A stretch of DNA of 64,000 nt from Candidatus Methanoperedens sp. (lineage in GTDB: Archaea > Halobacteriota > Methanosarcinia > Methanosarcinales > Methanoperedenaceae). Below the pieces are notes generated by a model. That model was not told the origin of the DNA, ran no database searches, and saw nothing but the letters and a program-made list of their open reading frames with translations. Where the stretch lies: the NCBI GenBank assembly GCA_028715885.1, contig JAQUQX010000003.1, positions 1 through 64,000 on the forward strand, in the 5' to 3' direction. A program made the position numbers and the translations under genes. How positions within the stretch are numbered: the first letter of the stretch is position 1; the number at the start of each line of letters is the position of its first letter. Positions 17,152 to 25,791 of the stretch are shown here, in pieces.

Positions 17152-18324
17152 ATGAACTCTCCGATAACACTCACTGAAGCACTTGAAAAAATAAAGCAGC
17201 TTAAGATTATCTATTACTTCAAGCGCGAATCAGAACATGTTTCCCTTCCCGATTCTGTGAGGAGAGAACTCTGTGAAGATATTATTGCAGATTCCATGTC
17301 TCCAGTATTCGACATTGCGGCTATGGACGGTTTTGCTATTCACAGCGAAGATGTTTATCCCATGAAAATAAAGGGCAGTGTATATGCAGGTGATCAAAAA
17401 GCACAAATAAAAAGCGGCGAAACAATGGCAATCGCAACAGGTGCAATACTCCCGCAAGGCGCTGATGCTGTGCTGAAAATGGAGGATGCGGAGGTTAAAA
17501 AAGACCTCCTGTATGGAAAAGCTCTCATGAAATGGGAAAACGTGTTCCGAAAAGGCTCTGATTACCGTGAAGGAGAGCGGATATTTGAGAAAAATCACCG
17601 CATTATGCCCCAGAGCGCTGCGCTTTTATACTGCCTCGGCATCGAAAAAGTCCCGGTTTATAAAAAGATCAGAGCGGGCATAATATCCACCGGCACTGAA
17701 ATTTATAATGGCATGATAAAAAATACAAGCGCTGTGCTAATACAGGGGTTTTTGAAGGAAATGGGCTGTGAATCCGTATTTTTAGGCGCTGTCCCTGATG
17801 ACTTTGACAGAACAAAGGAGATGCTGCTGCAAGCCTGCGAAAAATATGATGTTTTATTTACAACAGGCGGTGTTTCGGTAGGCGAGCGAGACTTTGTGGC
17901 AGATATTATCGCCGAAACAGGAGAACTCGTATTCCACAGGGTAGCTATCAGGCCGGGGAAACCGCTTGCCGTCGGCATCGTAAATGACACTCCTGTATTT
18001 GCGCTTCCGGGCAAACCAACCGGGGCTTTCACCGCTCTTGAAATGGTGGTGCGAAGCTATTTCACGGAAATGCCAAGGGCAATCCGGGTGCTTATGATAA
18101 ATGAGGATGTTGTGCTGCCGGAAAATGGTTTTGAGTACATCCTTTTCGTAAAGATTGCGAATAACACAGCAAACGCCATTGGCAAAGAGATGAATTTGTT
18201 TGATAAGGAATATAAGACCGCGATAATCTCGGCATCTCCCCGGTCTTCCGTGGTGGAAGGGTATGTAATAACAGACAGGGATATTGGAAAAGGAGAACTT
18301 GTGAATGTACATCTTTTCAGTTGA
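17152..18324 (+). CDS. moeA: Molybdopterin molybdenumtransferase MoeA
   Basis: 390 aa with MoeA landmarks: MDGFAIHSEDVYPMK, GAILPQGADAVLKMED, FRKGSDYREGERI, FTTGGVSVGERDFV and RPGKPLAVGIVNDTPVFALPGKP. MoeA inserts molybdate or tungstate into adenylated pterin. Encoded between aldehyde dehydrogenase and tupBC, it links metal uptake to cofactor assembly for Fwd. Typical length, intact. Confidence 0.93.
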   Translation: MNSPITLTEALEKIKQLKIIYYFKRESEHVSLPDSVRRELCEDIIADSMSPVFDIAAMDGFAIHSEDVYPMKIKGSVYAGDQKAQIKSGETMAIATGAILPQGADAVLKMEDAEVKKDLLYGKALMKWENVFRKGSDYREGERIFEKNHRIMPQSAALLYCLGIEKVPVYKKIRAGIISTGTEIYNGMIKNTSAVLIQGFLKEMGCESVFLGAVPDDFDRTKEMLLQACEKYDVLFTTGGVSVGERDFVADIIAETGELVFHRVAIRPGKPLAVGIVNDTPVFALPGKPTGAFTALEMVVRSYFTEMPRAIRVLMINEDVVLPENGFEYILFVKIANNTANAIGKEMNLFDKEYKTAIISASPRSSVVEGYVITDRDIGKGELVNVHLFS

Positions 18325-18356
18325 GATAAACATGAATAAAAAAGAAGAGGCTGGAT

Positions 18357-19091
18357 ATGAGCAGCACTGAATTTCTGATTCAGGGAATCATCAAGGCGTT
18401 TGAACTTATAATCAATTTGAACCCTTACATCTTTAGCATAACCGGAGTCTCAATAAAAGTATCGGGCACAGCAACGATACTTGCGACCCTGACCGCCATC
18501 CCTCTTGCGTTTGCTCTGGCTTTCCTGGACTTCAGGGGTAAACAGGCACTGATTACGCTGGTGAATACAGGTATGGGACTGCCCCCGGTTTTCGTTGGGC
18601 TGTTTATTTTCGTGATGCTTGTGCCCGCCGGTCCTTTCGGGCTCCTGAATATGATATTCACGCCAGAAGCCATGATTATCGCCCAGTATATTCTCGTAAC
18701 GCCGATAATAACCGGAATCTCACTTGCGGCAATAAAAGCTGTTCCCAAACCCATAATCGAGACTGTATATACGCTGGGAGGAAGCACGAAGGATGCAGTT
18801 ATTGCTACGCTCATGGAAGCAAGGTTTGGCATCATCACGGCGATATTAGCAGGTCTCGGAAGGGCGCTGGCAGAGGTGGGAGCCATTCTCATCGTGGGCG
18901 GCAACATCGCATACACAGGCAGCGTGGGGGGCATCGGAGAAGGTGCATCTTACACGCGCACGCTCACCACAGCGATAACCTCAGAGACGAGCAAAGGCGA
19001 CATTTCAACATCCATTGCCCTCGGGATAATTCTGATTTCTCTCAATCTTTCCGTAAACCTTCTGGCTACTTTTTTCCAGGGGAGGGATTGA
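18357..19091 (+). CDS. tupB: Tungstate ABC transporter permease
   Basis: 244 aa, five to six hydrophobic segments and the inner-membrane EAA-type loop ETVYTLGGSTKDAVIATLMEARFGIITAI, followed by GRALAEVGAILIVGGNI, as in TupB permeases. Partners tupC (1 nt gap) and probably the distant tupA. GAGG precedes the ATG. Confidence 0.91.
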   Translation: MSSTEFLIQGIIKAFELIINLNPYIFSITGVSIKVSGTATILATLTAIPLAFALAFLDFRGKQALITLVNTGMGLPPVFVGLFIFVMLVPAGPFGLLNMIFTPEAMIIAQYILVTPIITGISLAAIKAVPKPIIETVYTLGGSTKDAVIATLMEARFGIITAILAGLGRALAEVGAILIVGGNIAYTGSVGGIGEGASYTRTLTTAITSETSKGDISTSIALGIILISLNLSVNLLATFFQGRD

Positions 19092-19092
19092 A

Positions 19093-19818
19093 TTGCAGGA
19101 ATTGTTCAGGATTGAAAATCTCTGCATGGCATTCGGGGAAAAAGAAGTTTTAAGGAACATAAACCTGACAATTCGCCGCGGCGAGATATTCGCCCTGATA
19201 GGACCAAGCGGCGCAGGCAAGACAACGCTCCTTCGCATATTGAATCTCTTTGAGAAACCAACCCGTGGAAATCTTAAATTCAATGGTCTGGCAAACGAAG
19301 GTGAGATTAACAATATCAGGCGGAGGATGTCCCTGCTTTTCCAGACGCCTGCTATTTTCAAGGCATCGGTTTTTGATAATGTGGCGTATGGACTCAGGGT
19401 TCGCGGTATTGATAAGATGACAATAGAAAATAAGGTCAAAAGCGCCCTGAATATCGTGGGTCTTGAGGGAAAGGAGGCGCAAAAAGCCCGCACCCTTTCG
19501 GCAGGCGAGGCTCAGCGCATGGCGTTTGCAAGGGCGATAGTTTATGACCCGGAGCTTCTGTTACTTGATGAGCCCACTGCAAATCTTGACCCCGCAAACG
19601 TAGCCAAGATTGAGGAGGTCATCAAACGCATAAGAAGCGAGCGCGGAACCACTATTGTGATTGCAACGCATAACATCCCGCAGGTGCGGCGCATTGCGGA
19701 CAGGGTTGGCATATTGTTGAACGGGGAATTGATTGAGGTGAACACTAAGGAGGGGATTTTTATGGCGCCTGAGGATGCGAGGTCGGAGGCGTTCTTGAAA
19801 GGGGAGATGATATATTAA
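19093..19818 (+). CDS. tupC: Tungstate ABC transporter ATPase
   Basis: 241 aa with Walker A GPSGAGKTT, Q-loop LLFQTPAIF, signature LSAGEAQRM (variant of LSGGQ), Walker B LLLLDEPTANLD and switch His in ATHNIPQ. Starts at TTG 19093. Energises tungstate import with TupB; no regulatory Mop/TOBE domain is seen after the NBD. Confidence 0.92.
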   Translation: MQELFRIENLCMAFGEKEVLRNINLTIRRGEIFALIGPSGAGKTTLLRILNLFEKPTRGNLKFNGLANEGEINNIRRRMSLLFQTPAIFKASVFDNVAYGLRVRGIDKMTIENKVKSALNIVGLEGKEAQKARTLSAGEAQRMAFARAIVYDPELLLLDEPTANLDPANVAKIEEVIKRIRSERGTTIVIATHNIPQVRRIADRVGILLNGELIEVNTKEGIFMAPEDARSEAFLKGEMIY

Positions 19819-19902
19819 TTATAAATAAATAATAAAATATATTAAAAGCACAAAAAGATTTATGCCTATAAACATTGTAGCAATTTGAAGAATGGGTATA
19901 AT

Positions 19903-20652
19903 ATGGATATAGAAGGTCTTTCATTAGATTGCAACGAATTTGTCAAATTTGCTATAAAACCCGCAGTTGATATCTTGAAAAATTCTATAAAGAATAATCA
20001 AGAATTGATTTCAAAATTGGAACCGTATCACTCTTCTACTTATTCGTGGAAAACTGGATTAGAAGGTAACTCTAATTTGGCTTATAAACATTTTCTATTT
20101 GAACAATCATATAATCTTCAATGTTCTTTTTATCTTGCTCTAAGTGGATATTATCGATATTCGTTGGCTGCACTGAGAAATTACCTTGAAATGTCGATCT
20201 TTTTTATATTTAATCTAGAAAATCCAAATCAATTAAAACAGTGGGAAGAAAATGAAGAAAATCGATTTTCTTTTGGTAATGCACTGGATAAAATTTTTAA
20301 AAATGGGACACGATATAATGAGTTTTATGAATTGAAAGATAAAATTAAGAAGCTAAATAGGGAGTTATCTTCCTATGTTCATCCACCCAGGCTTGATAAA
20401 TCTCAATCTCGCTGTTATTTTATTAATGATGAACTAGATTTTTTAAAATACGATAGACAATTTATTGTCAATTGGTTTGAACTTGCTACATCATGTGTAG
20501 GTTTATCAAACATGATTTTAATTATAGGCATGTATGATAGTTTTAAGAGCTTTAAGGATTTAGATAAAGAAAATATCCTTATTACATTATCAGAAGACCA
20601 AAAAAATGCATTGAATAAGTACTCAATCGAAATGTATAAAACCACACTTTGA
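19903..20652 (+). CDS. Unrecognised AT-rich orphan protein
   Basis: 249 aa from ATG 19903; a TTG at 19885 could add six residues. Largely helical and soluble, with SLAALRNYLEMSIFF in the middle and LNRELSSYVHPPRLDK, a pattern seen in some HEPN-like or abortive-infection-type proteins, but the similarity is too slight to name. Clearly more AT-rich than its neighbours, so probably acquired. It stands alone, with a TATA-like AATATATTAAAA about 60 nt upstream of the ATG. Confidence 0.65.
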   Translation: MDIEGLSLDCNEFVKFAIKPAVDILKNSIKNNQELISKLEPYHSSTYSWKTGLEGNSNLAYKHFLFEQSYNLQCSFYLALSGYYRYSLAALRNYLEMSIFFIFNLENPNQLKQWEENEENRFSFGNALDKIFKNGTRYNEFYELKDKIKKLNRELSSYVHPPRLDKSQSRCYFINDELDFLKYDRQFIVNWFELATSCVGLSNMILIIGMYDSFKSFKDLDKENILITLSEDQKNALNKYSIEMYKTTL

Positions 20653-20725
20653 CTAAAAATTCCTTTATAGTTTATGGTGTGGTCGAGCCGGCAATGTGTA
20701 TATTGGAGACTCAAGATATATTATT

Positions 20726-22078
20726 CTACCTGCGCCTCATCACAGTCCCGAAAAACCCATCAGTACCATGAATATGCGGCAGCGACTTGAAAAACCCTTC
20801 TTCTGTCGTAAATCTGCCAAATATTTCGGGGTTCATTTCAGAAGCGGGAACCATGTGGAAATCCATGTTTTCCTCAAGAAACCCCCGCACAACCTCCTCA
20901 TTTTCCTCCCTGCTGATGGTGCATGTTGCATAGACAAGCCTCCCGCCGGGTTTTACAAGACCGCTATATTCCCTTAAGATTTCTTTTTGCTTAGCAGAAA
21001 GCTCTGTTATATCTTTCTCTGCCAGCCGCCATTTTGAATCCGGGTTTCTCCTGAATACCCCCATCCCCGAGCACGGGGCGTCAATGAATACGCAGTCAGC
21101 CTTACCGATATACTGCTGTGCTTTATCTACTGGTTCAGTCTTGATATTTAATGCTCCAGCCCTTTCTGCCCTCCTTCTCAGGTTTCCAAGTTTTCCGGGC
21201 AGCGGGTCAAAAGCAATTACAGTTCCATGGTTATTCATCAATCCTGAGAGGAACAGGGATTTTCCCCCGTTTCCAGCACATGCATCAACAACACATTCCC
21301 CCGGCTTTGCGCCCGTGAGCAGGGCAATAAGCTGGCTGCCCTCATCCTGCACCTCGAAAGCCCCGTTCGCAAAGGCATCTGTTTTGAAAATACCTTCCTT
21401 TTTATCAACAACGAGACCAAAAGGTGAGAAAACTGTTGGTGATGAAGAATAACCTTCCTGTTCCAGCGAGCTTTGAAGTAACGTGCGGTTTGTTTTCAGG
21501 GGATTGGCTCTTATTGTTAAAGGAGGTTCATGATTATTAGCAGTGCATAGCGCTTCCACCACGCCCGCGTCATGAAACTCTTTCAGCCATTTTTCCACAA
21601 TCCAGGAAGGATGTGAATGGTACACAGAGATATATTCCACCGCATTTTTGTCTTTGTCCGGGAAGATAACCCCGTCTTTATTTTTTATTACCCCTTCAAC
21701 TGTCCTTTTTACAAATTCGCTGAATTTATTCTCTTGTGCCGATAGCGCCACTGCGTTATTTATTACTCCGGCAGGCGATGTTTGTGTAACCATTGCCTGG
21801 TATGTGCAAATCCGAATTATGTTGATTATACTTAAATGAAGCCCGCAAATCCTGGCTCTTGACGCATGTTCGATAATATAATCAATTCTTCCAAGGTGAC
21901 GAAGTATTCCATAAACGAACTCCACAACAATTGCTTTTTCACCAGATGAAAATTTTTCCTCTTTGAAGAGTTCACCAAGCAAAATGTCAGGATATTTTCC
22001 TCCTGCAAGTATTGAATCCAAAAGATGCAGAACCGCAATGTACGCTCTTTGCCTTATGAAATTACTGTTATTTTTCAA
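20726..22078 (-). CDS. RsmB/NOL1-type RNA m5C methyltransferase
   Basis: 450 aa. N-terminal NusB-like helical domain (about 1-135), then a Rossmann methyltransferase with VVDACAGNGGKSLFLSG, motif IV FIDAPCSGMGVFRRNPDSKWR and motif VI VYATCTISREENEEVV; the two Cys (PCS and TCT) are the catalytic pair of m5C enzymes. The NusB-Sun architecture is that of bacterial RsmB (16S rRNA C967), uncommon in archaea and suggestive of lateral gain. Overlaps the upstream ZPR1 gene by 11 nt. Confidence 0.9.
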   Translation of the reverse strand: MKNNSNFIRQRAYIAVLHLLDSILAGGKYPDILLGELFKEEKFSSGEKAIVVEFVYGILRHLGRIDYIIEHASRARICGLHLSIINIIRICTYQAMVTQTSPAGVINNAVALSAQENKFSEFVKRTVEGVIKNKDGVIFPDKDKNAVEYISVYHSHPSWIVEKWLKEFHDAGVVEALCTANNHEPPLTIRANPLKTNRTLLQSSLEQEGYSSSPTVFSPFGLVVDKKEGIFKTDAFANGAFEVQDEGSQLIALLTGAKPGECVVDACAGNGGKSLFLSGLMNNHGTVIAFDPLPGKLGNLRRRAERAGALNIKTEPVDKAQQYIGKADCVFIDAPCSGMGVFRRNPDSKWRLAEKDITELSAKQKEILREYSGLVKPGGRLVYATCTISREENEEVVRGFLEENMDFHMVPASEMNPEIFGRFTTEEGFFKSLPHIHGTDGFFGTVMRRR

Positions 22079-22646
22079 AAATTATCATACCGGTTTTCAA
22101 AAGTTTTGCCTCGTCATCCGTAAGTTCCCTGCTCGTTGCATTTTCTGCAATTATGGCGCTGTTGCCCAGCGGGTCTTCGATTATTACGGTTATCTCATAT
22201 TCTCCAGCCTTTATTTTTTCAATTATGGATAAAAGTAGAAGTGCGCGCTCTGTTTTTTCTTTTTCCCCCCACCGCGTCGCCATCCCGAGTATCTCCTTCA
22301 CCCTGTCAAGCACGCCTTCTATATTCGAGACAAACGATTCCGAGGCAGGTCCGGGCTCAATATCAATCCCCAGTTCAGGTATTCGTATCGTTCCTGATGT
22401 GGAACGCACAACCCGCGCATCAATATCGTCAGGAGTCTTTATTTTCAATTCATAATGCACGGGCTTTCGCTGTGCCAGTATTAATGTATCCGAGTATCTG
22501 AATCCGCATTCGCATATGGAAGTGATATGCATCACTTCACCAAAAAAAGGGATGTTATCCTTTACCCAGTTTGTCAGTAGTTCCTTATGGCACAGCGGGC
22601 AGACGCTTTTAGTAACTGTTAATGGGCTTCTATCTTCTGAATTCAC
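22068..22646 (-). CDS. ZPR1-type zinc-finger protein
   Basis: 192 aa with a single ZPR1 module: zinc finger CPLCHKELLTNWVKDNIPFFGEV...CECGFRYSD followed by the beta-sheet domain with IRIPELGIDIEPGPAS. Eukaryotic ZPR1 binds eEF1A; the archaeal role is unknown. In the leftward cluster SepF-ZPR1-RNA methyltransferase; its start overlaps the sepF stop by 4 nt. Confidence 0.88.
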   Translation of the reverse strand: MNSEDRSPLTVTKSVCPLCHKELLTNWVKDNIPFFGEVMHITSICECGFRYSDTLILAQRKPVHYELKIKTPDDIDARVVRSTSGTIRIPELGIDIEPGPASESFVSNIEGVLDRVKEILGMATRWGEKEKTERALLLLSIIEKIKAGEYEITVIIEDPLGNSAIIAENATSRELTDDEAKLLKTGMIIFEK

Positions 22647-23008
22647 TTTAACTTTTGTCTGTCTATGCGCACGCCGCGAGGGGTTACGATGACCTGGTCT
22701 TCTTTTATCATGGCAATATCCCCGTGCACATCGCTAACAACCTGCTTTAAGTCCTTAATCGCCCTGTCAAAAATCAACTTGTCGTGTTTTGCAGGCGACA
22801 CGTCAATCATAAGAATATTCCCTTCATAAATCTGTTTCTTTAACTGGGGCATCAAATCAAGACCTGAAAGTTCGGCTATGCGTATAAAAGTCCCGGCAGG
22901 CTCACCCTCAAAACCCTCTTCGAATTCCGATAAATCAAGCTCTTGATACTCTTCTGATTTTGCCTTTTTCCCGCTTCCAAGTAACTTATCTAAGAATTTT
23001 GCTGCCAT
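22643..23008 (-). CDS. sepF: Archaeal SepF cell-division protein
   Basis: 121 aa. Short amphipathic N-terminus (MAAKFLDKLLG, membrane-targeting), acidic linker, and the SepF core with IRIAELSGLDLMPQLKKQIYEGNILMIDV. Archaeal SepF anchors FtsZ to the membrane. GTG/ATG choice is unambiguous here. Four-nt overlap with the ZPR1 gene. Confidence 0.88.
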   Translation of the reverse strand: MAAKFLDKLLGSGKKAKSEEYQELDLSEFEEGFEGEPAGTFIRIAELSGLDLMPQLKKQIYEGNILMIDVSPAKHDKLIFDRAIKDLKQVVSDVHGDIAMIKEDQVIVTPRGVRIDRQKLK

Positions 23009-23046
23009 GTAATCACCGCTACTTCTTATTGTTTATATCTATTTAT

Positions 23047-23529
23047 CTATTTCTGTTCAAGCTTCCATATTTCATCCCCGACGTAGTGGATGGATTTGAC
23101 TGCCTTGCCTTTTCCACCCGGCATATCCTTACCAGGCATAAGCGCTCTTCCGATAGCAAGCGCTTTTCCATGCGCCTGCTCAACAATGATAACAAGGTCG
23201 CCTTCTTTGATAGCAGGGTCAGCATCGACTATCCCGGGAGCCATTGTATCTGCACCGTTTATGATATACTTCACAGCCCCGGGGTCAACTGTAACCCTGC
23301 GGCGCGTTGGGTTCAATTTAAGGGCGCCTTTCACAGTAGGGAATATCTTGCCTTCGGTTTTAAACAGCAATGGTTCGCCGTCCACGAATATAAAATCACA
23401 TTCCTCGGACTCGACATATTCAAGCTTCCTGTTTTCAAAGGATGAAGCATCGCCAAATGCTTCCACAATATCATTGACAAGGGCTTTCTGGTCTGTCTTT
23501 CTCAATACATTCCGCGATTTAATCTTCAT
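23047..23529 (-). CDS. PUA-domain RNA-binding protein (MCT-1/Tma20-like)
   Basis: 160 aa: an N-terminal pre-PUA region (to about 75) and a C-terminal PUA domain with RRVTVDPGAVKYIINGADTMAPGIV, as in the archaeal relatives of MCTS1 that act in translation initiation or recycling. Its ATG (23529-23527) forms one arm of a 9-bp hairpin and is preceded by the palindrome-array reading frame at 23536-23850, which separates it from the promoter. Confidence 0.85.
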   Translation of the reverse strand: MKIKSRNVLRKTDQKALVNDIVEAFGDASSFENRKLEYVESEECDFIFVDGEPLLFKTEGKIFPTVKGALKLNPTRRRVTVDPGAVKYIINGADTMAPGIVDADPAIKEGDLVIIVEQAHGKALAIGRALMPGKDMPGGKGKAVKSIHYVGDEIWKLEQK

Positions 23530-23850
23530 AAAGGGTTACGCCCCTTTATGACGTATAGGGTATGCAAAGCATACCCTTCCCGAGTCACGCCTCGGGAGGG
23601 CGTGTCCACGTAAACCGATACCCCGGTTTACGTGGTGTTCAGGTATGCGAAGCATACCTGTCGTTTGAAAAGCGCCACCTCGCTTTATGCGGTATCCACG
23701 TATGCCTGTGGGCATACGTGTCTGCGAAGTAAAGCGGCGCAACGGTTTTTGATAAACCTTTCTTAAAGGTTTACGTATGGCTTCGCCATACGTGTGCGCG
23801 GTGTAAACTGACGCAACAGTTTTTGATAAAATTTTATTAAATTTTTTCAT
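23527..23850. repeat. Array of nine short hairpins (array 1)
   Basis: Perfect inverted repeats follow one another: 23527-23550 (9-bp stem), 23557-23577, 23579-23596, 23606-23635 (12-bp stem, 6-nt loop), 23640-23660, 23669-23686, 23697-23720 (10 bp), 23754-23772 and 23773-23793. Recurrent words are GTATGC/GCATAC, CACGTATGGC/GCCATACGTG and CCTCGCTTTAT. Array 2 at 61946-62098 shares the last two. It lies between the promoter/Shine-Dalgarno and the PUA gene. Confidence 0.85.
23536..23850 (-). CDS. Reading frame made of palindromic repeats, 104 codons
   Basis: Open from ATG 23850 (with GGTGG 4 nt upstream and a TATA-like ATATTTAAAAC beyond) to TAA, 6 nt before the PUA-gene ATG. The peptide is basic and built of repeat translations: TYGEAIR, YRIKRGGA, GMLRIP. 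The related array at 61946-62098 also stays open and encodes TYGEAIR and YRIKRGVA, so frame maintenance looks selected. Could be a translated leader or merely repeat DNA kept in frame. Confidence 0.4.
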   Translation of the reverse strand: MKKFNKILSKTVASVYTAHTYGEAIRKPLRKVYQKPLRRFTSQTRMPTGIRGYRIKRGGAFQTTGMLRIPEHHVNRGIGLRGHALPRRDSGRVCFAYPIRHKGA

Positions 23851-23865
23851 TTGCCACCAATAGTT

Positions 23866-23926
23866 TTAAATATTCTCCGAACTACTTTGAAGCACTATTA
23901 AGTTAATGGTTTATTAATATTAAGGA
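23866..23926 (+). promoter_or_regulatory. Promoter and Shine-Dalgarno of the LSm operon
   Basis: TTTTAAATATT at about 23866-23876 can serve as TATA in either direction, for the LSm operon rightward and the array/PUA/SepF side leftward. AAGGAG at 23921-23926 is the LSm ribosome-binding site. Confidence 0.5.
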
Positions 23927-23933
23927 GCGCTTT

Positions 23934-24149
23934 ATGGGAAACAGACCCCTCGACATTCTAAACAATGCATTAAATAAATCGGTGCTAATACGATTAAAAG
24001 GCTCGCGTGAATTCAGAGGTGAATTACAGGGCTATGATATACATATGAATATCGTACTGGCAAATGCCGAGGAAAAAAAAGAAAACGAAACAAAGAAACT
24101 CGGAACAGTAGTAGTGAGAGGGGACAATATAGTATTCATTTCCCCATAG
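23934..24149 (+). CDS. Archaeal Sm-like protein (LSm)
   Basis: 71 aa with Sm1 ([31 protein letters not shown]) and Sm2 ([12 protein letters not shown]) motifs. Forms RNA-binding heptamers. Followed after 20 nt by eL37, the usual archaeal pairing. Confidence 0.94.
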   Translation: MGNRPLDILNNALNKSVLIRLKGSREFRGELQGYDIHMNIVLANAEEKKENETKKLGTVVVRGDNIVFISP

Positions 24150-24169
24150 AATATAAAAGGTGATAATAA

Positions 24170-24340
24170 ATGTCAAAAGGTACATCCTCAATGGGTAAAC
24201 GCCAGCATAAGACGCATGTAAAATGCAGAAGATGCGGAAAAGTTTCACTCAACACACATACAAAGATGTGCGCAGCGTGCGGATTCGGTAAGACCGCACA
24301 CATGAGATCCTATAAATGGCAAGAAAAATGCGGTTATTAA
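24170..24340 (+). CDS. rpl37e: Ribosomal protein eL37
   Basis: 56 aa, N-terminus [20 protein letters not shown], zinc ribbon C19xxC22...C34xxC37 and C-terminal [10 protein letters not shown]-type tail. A large-subunit protein. GGTG Shine-Dalgarno upstream; the purF Shine-Dalgarno begins directly after its stop. Confidence 0.94.
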   Translation: MSKGTSSMGKRQHKTHVKCRRCGKVSLNTHTKMCAACGFGKTAHMRSYKWQEKCGY

Positions 24341-24351
24341 GGTGACCACGG

Positions 24352-25752
24352 TTGCATGAAGAATGCGGTATTGTGGGTGTCTCTTTTAAGGAAGAGGCAT
24401 CAGCCGCACTGTCAATATATTATGCTTTATATGCTCTCCAGCACAGGGGGCAGGAATCTGCCGGCATAACCGTCCATGACGGCGCCAGCGTTCAGACCCT
24501 GAAGGGTATGGGTCTTGTACCCGATGTTTTTAACAGGGCAGATATCCAGAAACTGAAAGGGCATGTGGGAATCGGGCACGTTCGCTATTCCACCACCGGG
24601 GGCTCAAAAATCGAGAACTGCCAGCCGTTGCTTGTTAATTTTAAAAGCGGGACAATAGCAATTGCGCATAACGGCAATCTTGTAAACTCAAAAGAACTCA
24701 GGGAAGAGCTTGTAAAAGAAGGGAGAATATTCCATTCGGATTCTGATACTGAAGTGATAGCGCAGCTCCTTGTCAAAGAACTCATGCATAACGAGCTTGA
24801 AGAGGCGGTCAAGGAAGTAATGAAAAGGCTCGTAGGTTCTTATTCGCTTGCAATCCTTGTGGATAACAAACTGGTCATCATCCGCGACCCGTTGGGTGTG
24901 AAGCCGCTGTGCATCGGACGCATAGACAATGGTTTTGTGGTGGCATCCGAAAGCGTGGCGATAGATATACTGAATGGGGAGCTCATTCGAGACGTGGTTC
25001 CCGGAGAGATGCTGGTATTCAGCAACGGGAGCTATGAAAGCCACCAGCTTGTTAAATCAAAGAACTATGCTCACTGCGTTTTTGAATATATTTATTTTGC
25101 ACGACCCGATTCTGTCATAGACGGAGAGCTTGTATATAATGTCAGGATGCGTATCGGAGAGACGCTTTCTAATGAACATCCTGTAAAAGCGGATATCGTA
25201 TCCCCGGTGCCTGATTCGGGAATTACCTATGCAATAGGTTTTTCAAAGAGATCAGGCATAGATTATATGGAAGGACTGATGAAGAACAGGTATATCGGGA
25301 GGACTTTTATTATGCCCGGACAGGACATGAGGGAAACTGCTGTCAGGCTGAAACTCAATACCATAAAACCCAACATCGCTGGCAAGAGCATCGTGCTCAT
25401 CGACGATAGCATTGTGCGCGGGACGACATCGAGGCGGATAATCGATTTAATTCGAAAATCTGGAACGAGGGAAGTGCATATGAGGGTCGCCAGCCCTCCG
25501 ATTATTTCACCATGTTATCTTGGAATTGATATGGCTACGCGCGAGGAGCTTGTGGCTGCGCATAAGGCTGTGAAAGGTGTGGAGGCTTTGATTAATGCCG
25601 ATTCCCTGGGATATTTGAGCATCGAAGGGCTTGTGAAGTCTATAGGGATTCCACTGGATGATTTGTGCGTGGGTTGCCTGAGCGGGGTTTATCCGGTTGA
25701 GATCCCGGGGGAGAAGTGCGGAAGAAGACAGTTGAAGCTAAGTGAGTTTTGA
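24352..25752 (+). CDS. purF: Amidophosphoribosyltransferase PurF
   Basis: 466 aa, first step of purine synthesis. TTG start, short propeptide (M-H-E-E) then the catalytic Cys of CGIVGV, an Ntn glutaminase domain, and a phosphoribosyltransferase domain with PRPP loop VLIDDSIVRGTT. SPCYLG and CVGCLSG supply Cys ligands for the [4Fe-4S] cluster of the Bacillus-type enzyme. GGTGA Shine-Dalgarno 6 nt upstream. Confidence 0.94.
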   Translation: MHEECGIVGVSFKEEASAALSIYYALYALQHRGQESAGITVHDGASVQTLKGMGLVPDVFNRADIQKLKGHVGIGHVRYSTTGGSKIENCQPLLVNFKSGTIAIAHNGNLVNSKELREELVKEGRIFHSDSDTEVIAQLLVKELMHNELEEAVKEVMKRLVGSYSLAILVDNKLVIIRDPLGVKPLCIGRIDNGFVVASESVAIDILNGELIRDVVPGEMLVFSNGSYESHQLVKSKNYAHCVFEYIYFARPDSVIDGELVYNVRMRIGETLSNEHPVKADIVSPVPDSGITYAIGFSKRSGIDYMEGLMKNRYIGRTFIMPGQDMRETAVRLKLNTIKPNIAGKSIVLIDDSIVRGTTSRRIIDLIRKSGTREVHMRVASPPIISPCYLGIDMATREELVAAHKAVKGVEALINADSLGYLSIEGLVKSIGIPLDDLCVGCLSGVYPVEIPGEKCGRRQLKLSEF

Positions 25753-25791
25753 GATTTTGTGTTTATTTAGATAAAGACAGGAGAAATCAGT

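Noticed and set aside
23527-23850. CRISPR array
   Set aside because: The repeats are heterogeneous self-complementary hairpins without constant repeat length or spacers, and no cas gene is present.
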